DNA of 64,000 nucleotides from Neofusicoccum parvum (taxonomy: Eukaryota; Ascomycota; Dothideomycetes; Botryosphaeriales; Botryosphaeriaceae), in NCBI GenBank assembly GCA_020912385.1, contig CP087208.1:3162001-3226000 (forward strand), read 5' to 3'. Shown here piece by piece: positions 35,632 through 45,690 of this stretch (its first letter is position 1; every line of letters starts with the position of its first letter). Made by a program: the position numbers and the translations under genes. A model generated the notes under the pieces. That model did no database searches and was not told the origin of the DNA. It saw nothing but the letters and a program-made list of their open reading frames with translations.

Positions 35632-36892
35632 TCATACTTGAGACGACGTGCCCAACAGCTTCAGCGCACCCTCATATGTGCCGAACATGATGGCCGCGCT
35701 AGGCACCGTGCGCAACAGATGGGGTGTCAGGCCGCCGTAAAGGCCCAACATGCCTTCCTGTTTGGCGACCATGCGGAAACATTGGACGAGGCCGGTGTAT
35801 CTGGGCTGGCCGTTCTCCATTGGTGCCAACCGAAGACGAGTCCGCACAACCTAATCTCCTGTTAGCTGCTGGATGCACATGGACTGCCCCGCTGCGAAGG
35901 ACTTACCTCGTGAGGGTACGTCAAGATGGTTGCTATGAACTTGGCGAAGCCTGCGGCACCAACGCCTCCAGTCCATTGAACAGTCTTGTCCCAAATGGTG
36001 GGGTCCCGACCCGAAGCCTCTAATCGCTGCTGCCTTTTTGCCAAACCAAGCTTCATCTGTTCGTACAGCACCCACTGCATGGTACTCTCCGACACGCCCA
36101 AGTAGCTCGCCGTGAGGCCCCTGTAGAGTCCTCGAATGCCCTCCTGACGAATGGTCTGCATGGTACAGTCCAGCGCGTTCTTGTACTGCCTGCCACCCTT
36201 GCTCTTCGCATTGGATTTGTCCAGCTGCAATCTCGTCTTGACCAGCCAGATGGGATTGGTTGCAGTGCCCGTGACAATGCCAGCAGTTGCGGCGGCGCAA
36301 AGATGTACCCATGCCGATTCCTTCCCGTCATTGAAATAGGTGCTGAGCACGCGCTTTCCGTTGCCGTACGTGTAGAAGTTGATGGCACGAGCGGGAACGA
36401 CGCCGATGAGATTGGGGCCCAGTCCCTTGAACAGCGCCCGCCAGCCCTCGGTGCGCGGGATGGCGAACAGGATCTGGAAGGTCTCGCGGAAGTGGAGTAG
36501 AGCGCTGCGCGTAAAGGACATGGACGATGGGGAAGGCACGCCGCGGGCGGCTCGGGAGGCGAGCAATTGCTGATGGTAGTAGTCAGACTGTAACCGGGTC
36601 TTCAAGACGTCGAACGGCGCCGTCAGCGTCGCGGCAGCTGTTCCGCCCAACCTAAAAAGATATAGCCGTCAGTCAGAGCATACTGCGGCTGCAAGAACTT
36701 CACATACGCGCCGGCCACGAAATGCGCCCATGATTTGGCGAAGGGCGAGGCTTTTGCCGCTACCTGTGGGCCATTGGGATCCTTGGGGAGCAGAGAATCG
36801 CCGGTTTCTCGTGACTGGGGTAATGGGCTCTGCTCGATTGCAGCCCGCGCCGCTCCGAGTGGGCGGTTCTCTTGAGCGGATTCGAGGGTCAT
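35632..36892 (-). CDS. RIM2: mitochondrial pyrimidine nucleotide carrier (Rim2 family)
   Basis: Three exons on the minus strand (36892-36708, 36651-35907, 35850-35632) encode 382 residues. Three mitochondrial-carrier repeats carry the signatures PFDVLKTRLQ, PIWLVKTRLQ and PHEVVRTRLR. Tryptophan in place of the acidic residue in repeat 2 is typical of the Rim2/SLC25A33-36 and folate/FAD carrier branch. SWAHFVAGALGGTAAATLTA at the start of the core and NFYTYGNGKRVLS support Rim2. These carriers move pyrimidine (deoxy)nucleotides, with metal, across the inner membrane. A long insert (about 25 residues) after the first signature is usual in fungi. The N-terminal extension of about 50 residues is polar. 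The gene diverges from the CIA30 gene. Confidence 0.92.
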
Positions 36893-37239
36893 ATACGATG
36901 CGGGCGGCGTTGTCGCGGAGCTTTGGCGTGAGAGACGGAGGCGAGATCAGGTGCGGAGATGGTCGGGCAGTTCGCGGCGCCTGTGCTAGGAGGAGATGTC
37001 GAGGTGGAGGAGCATAGGCATGTGTTGGCAATGGCGAGAGGTGGATGTGGCGCGAGATGGCAGCTCTGGTCTGGGACGCGCTGAGAAATTCCTTCGGGCC
37101 CTTGCGAGAACCCCGGCCGCCCCGGCGTCATGCATCGCACGCGACTGACGCGCCGCCGCCTGAGCTCCGATCGACCACGGAAGAGCTCCGCTGCCGGCCT
37201 GCCCCTCCACCAGCAACATCTTCACCACGCAACCCAGCC
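36893..37239. promoter_or_regulatory. divergent promoter region, RIM2 / CIA30
   Basis: This is a 347-bp gap between two start codons on opposite strands, both for mitochondrial proteins. It must hold both promoters. Shared regulation is inferred only. Confidence 0.5.
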
Positions 37240-38071
37240 ATGCGGTCCACGTTGGTGCTCAGCGCGCCAGGCTTCTGGAGGCGCAGTTTTGACGAGCTCC
37301 GCCGCCGCTCCAACACAGGCATGCTGTCCCGCCGCCGCCGCCTCTCGCACGCGCCCGCTAATCTCGTATGCTGCAGTCTTCCAGCTTGAGGCCATGAAGG
37401 GCGCTGCGCCATTGCCGCTCGTCACCTTCTCCGATCCCTCGTCCATTGGCCTCTGCAAGCCCATGTCCGACGCCGACATTGGCGGCTACTCTGAGATCGA
37501 CCTCGACTTCGTGCCCGCCTCCGACGCCTCGCCACCGCATGCCCGCTTCCACGGCAACATCTCCATCCAGCTGCCCCAGAACATGCCGCACATCCAACGC
37601 ACCGGCTTCTCTGGCTGGAGAACATACGATCGTCCGCCCACGATCTTGGGCAAGTCCCTATTCGACCTAGACCCCTACAAGTACCTCGCCCTGCGCGTCA
37701 AGTCGGACGGTCGCAAGTACTTTGTCAATGTGCAGACCGAGTCCGTTGTGCCCACAGATCTGCACCAGCACCGCCTCTACGCGCGCAAGCCGGGGGATTG
37801 GGAGACAGTGCTCATAAAAATGAGCGAGTTCGTGCGGACAAACCACGGCATCCCGGTCGAGCCACAGCGGGAGATGATGAGGCAGAGAGTGCGCTCGGTT
37901 GGCATCAGCTTGACGGATAGAGTTCCAGGACCTTACGAGCTGTGCATTGCCAAGATATGGGCCACGAACGGACTGAGCGAGAGCGAGGCCGAGGAGGATG
38001 CTCGGATCGACGAGATTTCCAAAGAGCCCGCGCTGGCGTCCGGCGAGGCAGAGAAGCAGAGAACGGTCTGA
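37240..38071 (+). CDS. complex I intermediate-associated protein 30 (CIA30/NDUFAF1 family)
   Basis: The best model has two exons (37240-37318 and 37377-38071), 257 residues. The N terminus MRSTLVLSAPGFWRRSFDEL is amphipathic and basic, as expected for mitochondrial import. The CIA30 domain follows: PLVTFSDPSSIGLCKPMSDA, DIGGYSEIDLDFVP, ARFHGNISIQLP and RTGFSGWRTYDRPP. It continues with DLDPYKYLALRVKSDGRKYF, VNVQTESVVPTDLHQHRLYA and WETVLIKMSEFVRTNHG. The family helps assemble the membrane arm of respiratory complex I. No GT donor joins the frames. A GC donor at 37319 with acceptor 37376 (58 nt, branch-like GCTAAT inside) does, so this looks like a GC-AG intron. The alternative is an intronless start upstream at 37130, which lacks a plausible N terminus. 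Confidence 0.88.
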
Positions 38072-38646
38072 AGCATGTGGTGATGTTTTCTCGTTGATCT
38101 GGAGGACGGAGTTTGGCGCACTGCGTAATGGCATTTGCGAGGAGGTAACTATTTAAGGGTGGCCCGGATGGATGCTTCCACTCTTCCATTGGTGTGTCTT
38201 TACTACTGTTAGATGTTGTTTGCATCGCTCGGAGAATGGTCGACGGCCGCGTTGGAGAGATCATTGGCCAGCATAGGTGTGAAATTTGCAAGTGCGAGTT
38301 GAAATAAGAGAATCCAGATTCTCTTCTGGAATTTCTGTAAATACCTACAAATGAATATATAAATGTACATCGTGTTGTTGCAGGAGCTGGGCGGCGTTGT
38401 TTCCGCCCAAACTCCGTGGGTTCGCGCGACCAGTGCCTTCCCGCCCATCAAAACACCGTGCCTTGCCCCACCAGACTGGCCCTCGTGTCTCTGCTGTCTT
38501 CAAACAGCGCAACCGTCTTACGAATTACGTGGAAAATCACAGACTATGCAGAAGCGACCTGACGCTGCAGCACCCAACCCGCGCAGCTGCCGCTGAAGAA
38601 AAACCATCCCTTTGATCCGCCGCTCAGCGACCCTTCCAGCGCGGCC
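38072..38646. other. intergenic: CIA30 3' flank, APC5 promoter
   Basis: This is 575 bp between two plus-strand genes. No supported gene. Confidence 0.5.
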
Positions 38647-41564
38647 ATGGCGCGGTATCTGAATCCCCAGAAAATCAGCCTCCTCGTCCTCACGAGCCTA
38701 TACTGCGAGGCCGAAGGCCCCTCCGAAGCCACCATCCCCATCCTCTCCTTCCTGACCTCGCAACTCGTCTCGTCCCCCACCGACGCGGCCGGCGCCCCCA
38801 GGCAAGCCGCCGACTGCATCCTCTCGCTGCACCACTTCGAAGAAGTCCTGGCCTCACACCGCGCCGCAGCGGACGACGCGTCGGGCCCGACGCTGTACGA
38901 CGCGTTCCTGGACCGGCTGTGGGCCATCGACTCGCTGGACGCGCTGCACAGCTACTTCGACGGCCTCTCGGACCTGCTGCTGGCGGCGCCCCCGCCGCAG
39001 CGCAGCGACCCCGAGCAGCCGCAGCAGCAGCAGCCGCCGCCGGAGCGCCGCATCCGCCTGTCGCGCACCAGCCCGCTGGGCGTCTTCGTGCGCCGCGCCC
39101 AGCTGGAGTTCGCCCGCCTGCAGTTCCACGACGCCGCCAAGCTGTGGCTCGCCTTCGTCAACTACAAGTTGCCCACGGCCGCGTGGCTGCGCGATCGTGC
39201 CCGTGCCGCCGGCGCTGAGGACGAGGAGCCTGAGTTCGATGCTAATCTGGGGGAGCTGGGGTTGGGGCGCGCGGATGGGTTGTTTGGGGTTGCGTACGGG
39301 CGGTTGGAGGAGCTGGGTGGGGAGGAGGGGTTGGCGAGTATGGACGAGATTGAGAGGCTACTGGCGTTCCAGATTGATCGGCTGCAGAGTAAGGGCGTGT
39401 TTCTGCTTGAGGAGTTGTTCGAGGTGCTGACGTGCGCGCAGAGTATGGGAATCGTGTGCCGGACGATATGAGGGATCGTCTGAGCAAGATGCTGGGGCCG
39501 ACGAGTGCTGTGCCCAGCCTGGCGCATTTTGTCAAGTCAGCTTGCCTTTCTCTAGTCCACTTGAGAGACGTGCGAGCATCGGCTGACTGGCTGTAGGTTC
39601 TTTGATGCATGGAGAGCGGGCGATTATACGTCCTCTTTCGACAATCTCCACCGGTATTTCGACTATACCATGCAGACGAGGGATAAAACGTATTATCAGT
39701 ACGCTCTCCTCCACATGGCTATCCTGCAAGCAGACTTTGGCTGCTTTAGCGAGGCCATTGCTGCTATGAACGAGACCATCGCAACCGCCCGCGAGAACCA
39801 GGACATGAGTTGTCTGAACTTCAGTCTGAGTTGGTTAAACCACCTCGCCAAAGCTCACCCCAAGCAGATTAGAGCATCCGGCTACGGAGGCATGTTGGGA
39901 TCCGAAAGAGACGGGCTAGCGTTCTTGAAGTCAAAGGCGAGGGAGACCAAGATGTGGAGCTTACTGAGCTCAACACTGCTGAGTGAAGCGAAGATGATTC
40001 TTTCAAACGTTCGTGGGAAATTTTGGTAAATGCGGTGATTCATGCTGATTCGGAAACAGGGCTCAAGCGTGCCTCGGGCGTTCGAGCAAATTTATCAGTC
40101 AGCGCATCTGAACTTGGTGCATAATATCAGAAGCAACATTGGTTCCCAGATGCTGATGCAGGCCTCGCTATATGGACGACTAGGTGGGGATACTGAACTT
40201 TACCTGATTCCTCTAGACTTACTGATAACCTTTCGTAGGTGTCACGAACCTCTCCGATGTGGTCTGCGATATTCTCCGCGTGTGCTACGGCAATGTTTGC
40301 CCAATCGAGGAGATTTTACGTTCAAGTTGCCACAGCGCATATATTGTAAGAACCATCCTGTCCCAGCCTCGGCTCATGATCGGGATTGACATTGCTGTAG
40401 AGATCACAAGCAGGACTTTATGCGGACGCATTTGAGATGCTGGAATCAGTTGACCAGGTGGACTATCGCACACTCAAATTCCATCAATATATCAGCAACT
40501 ACTCAGCTTTACTAAAAGCAAAGAGAGCTTTGAGAAGGTAAGAGCACTGATCTGCATTGCCAACGCCGTGTGTAGACTCTTAAGACCTCCCATTATCCTT
40601 GCCGACACATAGAGCACTGTTCCGAAGCCTTCCATGAGTGTCCTCATTTCCAGAACTTAACTGACATATCCACGTTCCCCCAGATGCGACTTCACTACTT
40701 CAACACATCTTCTCAGCGCTCTCCGCTCATTCCGTCCTACCGATCCAGAAGTCCTGTATCAGCTTCAGATACTCGAAATTGAAGCGCTGACGCGCCAGGG
40801 ATCTTTCGCTGCCGCGTTCTCCCAAATCGACGACCTAGCTGCTGATCTAAAGGCCGAAGACGCCGACGTCTACCAGCGCATCTACCTTCTCACTCTCAAG
40901 GCGTCGCTATTCGCCAAGACCGGTATTCCGGAGAAGGGTTTCAGCATAGCCATGCGGGCCGCCAGCGCGGCGCACCGTGCAAGGCTGTGGCCCGCACTAT
41001 GGGAGGCGCTAGGGGTCGTACAAGGCATTTTAGTCGAGCTGGGAGAGTACAGGGCAGCAGCGAAATTGGGAGATGCTGTCATTCCACAGGTGGGTCATTT
41101 TCATCTTTCGCCGAGCGTTACCCACTCTACTTTCATCTCCATCTCTCTGCTTCTGCTATCTCGCTAAGCCCGATCAACTGCAGGCCCTCGAAGCCGGCGA
41201 TGAAGCCCTCTGCGCCAAACTTTACATGACCCAAGCAGACGCCTGCATCGGCATCGCAGGAGATGAACACGCCGTCACGGCCGCAACCACAACCGACATC
41301 AACACCGCCAGCCCTCAACATCATCCCAAGATCGCGGAGGCGATGCTTTTCCTGGATAAAGTGCGAGAGTGCTACAAGAATATCGAAGACATCCGTGGCG
41401 AGTGTGAGACCTTGGCCAAACGTGCGCTGCTGGAGAAGCTGAGAGCGGCGGATGGAGGGGCCGGAGTTGGTAGCGATGCAGCGGTGGAGGAGGCGGTGGG
41501 ATATATCAGTAGGTACAAAAGCGTTCTGGAAGGTGAAGGGGTTTTAGGAGAGACGGTGGGTTGA
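38647..41564 (+). CDS. APC5: anaphase-promoting complex subunit 5, with a frame break in exon 1
   Basis: Exons read as 38647-39441 and 39441/39444-39535 (frame change), 39597-40008, 40060-40183, 40239-40345, 40401-40537, 40684-41089 and 41184-41564, about 810 residues. The N terminus MARYLNPQKISLLVLTSLYC and SEATIPILSFLTSQLV fit fungal Apc5. The TPR-like core has VPSLAHFVKFFDAWRAGDYT, SSFDNLHRYFDYTM and QYALLHMAILQADFGCFSEA, then ENQDMSCLNFSLSWLNHLAK. Apc5 is a scaffold subunit of the cell-cycle ubiquitin ligase. The first frame ends at a stop just after 39441, while the next conserved block (YGNRVPDDMRDRLSKML) is in another frame. Either a one-base indel or sequencing error is present, or a very short 41-nt intron (39432-39472, weak borders) removes that block. 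All other joins are clean GT-AG. Confidence 0.9.
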
Positions 41565-42011
41565 AGAAGCTTGTGCGTGCGAGGAAAAAGACGATGACCG
41601 GGATATTCACGATACAACAAAAGACGTGCATGCCTTCTTCATGGACAGCTGACGCGTCCCTCCGGATGGGGTTGGAAGGTAATCGAGTATCTTAGACGGG
41701 CAATTCTACCCCTTGTTGGAGTTAGGAGCTGGGAAATCTCTTTTACTGGAGACTAAAGAGCGGCCATAGAAGAATTCTCAAACGCGCACAGCAGTAGAGG
41801 ACAAATGGAATGTCATTGTGTAGTACATGTATCTGTGCACTTCGCGCGTCTTCTCCTCACTGGCAAACATCGGGATGATTCTTCCTTTTTCTAAAGAATC
41901 AAACCACTTGATTTCCTCGTTTGGCTCTATGTACAAGAGTTGCAAATACCTGGCTGCCTGGTCGCACCTACCGCGGAGCGTGCAGTGGTAAACATCTCGC
42001 AAATGCGGAGT
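41565..42011. other. intergenic, convergent 3' flanks
   Basis: This is 447 bp between APC5 (+) and COX13 (-) stops. No supported gene. Confidence 0.5.
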
Positions 42012-42980
42012 TTACTCGTCCTTCTTGTGGTAGTTGACCTTGTCGTTCCAGAAGAGGGTCTGTTGGTGAATTGCGTTAGCTTGCTTCGTTATTTTGTTCT
42101 ACCTCCGATACAATCGGACATTTATTATGGTCCCGAAAAGCGCCACTTCCCCAATCAAGAGACACTTCTCAATGGCGTCTGCCGCGAACAGAGTGCCGAC
42201 AAGTTGGACCTTGCAGCCGCCTCACACTTCAAAAGTTCGCCGCAGGTCACCCGCTCCCTTCTCTTTCACCTCCTCGCCATCACCCAATACCCAAAAATAC
42301 CAATGATCGGAGAGGGAAGAGAACTCATGAAGGCTGTTTGCTCACCTTGTCACCGTCGCCCCACCAGAAGTTCTTGGTGCGGAGGTTCTGGTACGGGTAC
42401 TCGGGACGCTCCTCACGCGGGGGCATGTGAGCCTCGTGCTCCCAGTGTTCATTCCAAAGCCTGTAGGCGTTGGCGCTCGCGATGGCGAGAGAGGGAAGGA
42501 CGACGCTGGAACATAGGTGGTCAGTCGCTTTTGATTCTCTTGGAGCATTCTCCCCCCAGCAGCGCCGCCGGGACTCGAAGGGGGAAAAGGTAAGGCGAGG
42601 GTAATTGGACTCACTAGATGGACAGCTTGCGCCAAAGGTCTGCGTGACACGGAACATTAGCATATTTCATCTCCAATGCTGCTGATGACTCCACGGCACA
42701 GCACCCTCCTCCCACTTCCAACCCAGGCCCGACTTCCTCGTCGCTCTCGTCTTCCTTCCTCCACTGAACTGCGCCCCCAACACACAGAGGCAGGTGACGG
42801 GTATGTATGCTACGCACCGCTGGTCTCGGCGGCGTGCTGCTTGACGGCAGCGCGCTCGCGGTTGAAGGCGTTGTCGGCGGCGCCCTCGAAGCCGCCCTGG
42901 GCGGACGAGTAGGCACGGCGCGTGGCCGGGGCGCGCAGCAGCTGCTGGGGCGAGCGACGGAGGGCGGCGCGGTACAGCAT
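42012..42980 (-). CDS. COX13: cytochrome c oxidase subunit VIa (Cox13)
   Basis: Four exons on the minus strand (42980-42818, 42639-42615, 42505-42346, 42059-42012) encode 131 residues. The N terminus MLYRAALRRSPQQLLRAPAT is a mitochondrial presequence. The inner-membrane helix is around DLWRKLSIYVVLPSLAIASA. The intermembrane-space part has NEHWEHEAHMPPREERPEYP and YQNLRTKNFWWGDGDKTLFW, then ends NDKVNYHKKDE, the standard subunit VIa C terminus. The protein stabilises the dimer and tunes activity of complex IV. The second exon is only 25 nt. All introns are GT-AG, 109-286 nt or so. It diverges from APN2. Confidence 0.95.
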
Positions 42981-43534
42981 GGTCGCGGATGTCGATTGGG
43001 TGGCTGTTGGAGTGGAGATGGGGGGTGTCAGGTTGATGCGAAGCTGCAATGCACAGGCTCGGTGCTGGGGAACGTTGGCTTCGCAGTGCGGCTCCCGGCC
43101 TCCGTCACACCACTTTCCCCCCGGCTGTTCCCGCGGCGCGAGCCTTGGCGTCTCCTCCCTCCCCTCCGCCCGCTCCGCCCGCTCGCCTCTGACGACATCG
43201 CTTTTGCCCGCGACGCGACTGGTCGGAGCTGCTTCCTCCCTGCACGCGACGACGCGCCGGCCCAGCCCTCGCTGCCGCTCATACCCTAGACCTCACCCGC
43301 AACCCACGCCTGCGGACGGCAGCAGCAGCAGGGTCTTCGCCGCTCGCTCCGGTCATGACCTCGCGTCGCCATCGCGTCCGCCGCTCAGCGCAGTCCCGCC
43401 AGCCGTCCGGCTAGCTCGCTCCCAACGTCAATCGCCCTGCATCGCTGTTCCTCTTACAATCGCCGCCAGAGAACATTGGCCCCTGTTCCGGAGTTTGCAG
43501 CTGCAAGTCGGCTGCTCTTCCAATCCTCTCGCAA
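42981..43534. promoter_or_regulatory. divergent promoter region, COX13 / APN2
   Basis: This is 554 bp between start codons on opposite strands, very GC-rich, with no supported gene. It must hold both promoters. Confidence 0.5.
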
Positions 43535-45690
43535 ATGCCGCCACTCCGCATAACGACATGGAACGTCAACGGCATCCGCAACCCGTTTGGCTACCAGCCA
43601 TGGCGTGACAAGCGCACCTTTGACGCCATGTTTGACCTGCTAGAAGCAGACATCGTCATAATGCAAGAGTTGAAGATCCAGCGGAAGGACCTGCGCGACG
43701 ACATGGTGCTGGTGCCTGGGTGGGATTGCTTCTTCAGTCTGCCGAAACATAAAAAAGGTGGGTAACAAGCAGAGCGGGACAGCACCCCGAATCATCAGGA
43801 ACGCACATCCATGGTTTAGGGGGAACCGCTGACCTCCAGCAGGCTACTCCGGCGTCGCCATCTACACGCGCACCGCGGCCTGCGCCCCCCTCCGCGCCGA
43901 AGAAGGCGTGCTCGGCGTGCTCTGCCCGCCGGGCTCGTCGACACCCTACCGCGACCTCCCGGCCGACCGCCACATCGGCGGCTACCCGACGGACGAGCAG
44001 ATCGATGCGGCGGGCGGCGTCGACCCGGCGGCGCTGGACGCCGAGGGCCGGTGCGTGGCGCTCGAGTTCGCGGCGTTCGTGCTGCTGGGCGTGTACAGCC
44101 CGGCCAACAGCAACGGCCTGCGCGACGACTTCCGCCACGCCTTCTTCAGCGCCCTGGACGCGCGCGTGCGCAACCTGGCGCGCGCCGGCAAGCGCGTTGT
44201 GCTGTGCGGCGACCTCAACGTATCGCGCGGCGAGATCGACACGGCGAATGCGGAGGAGAGCATGCGCAAGGAGGGCATCTCGCACGACGAGTACGTGTCC
44301 ATGGGCAACCGCCGCATCTTCAACCAGATGCTGGAGGGTGGCGAGGTCGTGCTGCCGCGGGACGAGGGCAGGGAGGCGCCGGTGCTTTGGGATACGACCC
44401 GCGAGTTCCACCCGCAGCGAAAGGGCATGTACACGCATTGGGAGCAGAAGATCAATGCTCGGCCCGGGAACTTTGGGGCGAGGATCGATTTCGTGCTTTG
44501 CAGCCTTTCAATGAAGGAGTGGGTGCAGAGTGCGGATATCCAGGAGGGGTTGATGGTAAGTTTTCCGGAATCGGTGAAGCGATGCTTTCTGACATTGAGC
44601 GCAGGGCTCGGATCACTGCCCCGTGTACGCTGTATTGAAGCAGAATGTTATTGTAGACGGGAAGGAGATCAAGCTGAGTGATCTCATGAACCTGCCTGGG
44701 ATGTTCGAGAACGGCAAACGGCTACGTGACTGGACTTTGAAAGACTCGCCTGCTTTCTCTGGTAGACTTCTTCCGGAGTTCGACAGGAGGAGAAGCATCA
44801 AGGATATGTTCTCTCGCAAGCCGGCGAATAGTCAGCCGACGAAAAACGGCCAAGCAGCAGGGGAGATTGTGGCCATAGTCGATCACAGTTCGACATCGTC
44901 CATGTCGAAGCAGGTTCAGGAGAAGCTAGGAACAGACGGTGGAGCCAATACCGAAGAGCTTCAGCAGAGCCAGACCTCCATTTCTTCTCAGCTGAATGGA
45001 GGCAGTCAGCCGCGCTCCATCAGTAGCCCAGAGAAGAAACGCCCCGCCGCCGGTCCACCGCCCGGAAGATCTAACAAGAAGAAGAAGAAGAAGCAGTCCG
45101 TATCCGCACAAACGCAAAACAGCCCAGTCAAAGGGCAGCAATCTCTGAAAGGATTTTTCAAACCAACCACAACACTTTCCCATGATGAGAGTAACATCTC
45201 CACCAAAAGCGTTGATAGCCCGTCCGCATCGCCCGCACCGCTATTACAGGAGCCCACTACAGACCAGAGATCAACAAGTGCACCGCTTCAGCGCGAACAG
45301 GTCCCCGGCGGGTCAGAGGGGCCGGATGAGACTAGCCAGCATGAACCCAGCACTCGTGCCTCCTCAGCACTATCAAGGTCCTCACCGTCGCTTTCTCCGA
45401 ACAAGCAGGTGATCGAAGGAGATACCGCCGTCGCTGCACCACCTTCCCCACCATTCATCGACCCCATCGTTTCAAAGGAATCCTGGGACAAGCTCTTCAC
45501 CAAGCCACCGGCGCCGCGCTGTGAAGACCACGACGAGCCCTGCATCAGCCTGACTACCAAGAAACCGGGTGCCAACTGCGGGAGGGCTTTCTGGATCTGC
45601 CCACGCCCGGTCGGGCCGTCAGGTGAGAAGGAGAAGAATACGGAATGGCGGTGCAGAACGTTCATTTGGAAGAGCGATTGGACTGGATGA
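43535..45690 (+). CDS. APN2: AP endonuclease 2 (Apn2), exonuclease III family
   Basis: Three exons (43535-43757, 43843-44555, 44605-45690) encode 673 residues. The EEP nuclease domain has RITTWNVNGIR (Asn10), VIMQELKIQ (Glu45), VVLCGDLNVSRGEIDTAN, then GARIDFVLCS. The catalytic His316 is in GSDHCPVY. The C-terminal half is disordered and carries a Lys run. A PCNA-interaction motif QQSLKGFF lies near 490-497. The last 55 residues or so are a zf-GRF finger (CEDHDEPC ... NCGRAFWICPRP ... CRTFIWKSD). Apn2 repairs abasic sites and trims 3'-blocked ends in the nucleus. The PIP box and GRF finger place it with Apn2 and not Apn1 or APE1. Confidence 0.96.

Noticed and set aside
39432..39472. 41-nt intron as the main explanation for the APC5 frame break
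   Set aside because: Donor GTGCGC and acceptor ATGAG are weak, and the removed sequence looks like the conserved protein. It is kept only as an alternative.
43734..44438. 234-codon minus-strand frame opposite APN2
   Set aside because: Antisense shadow of the conserved nuclease exon.
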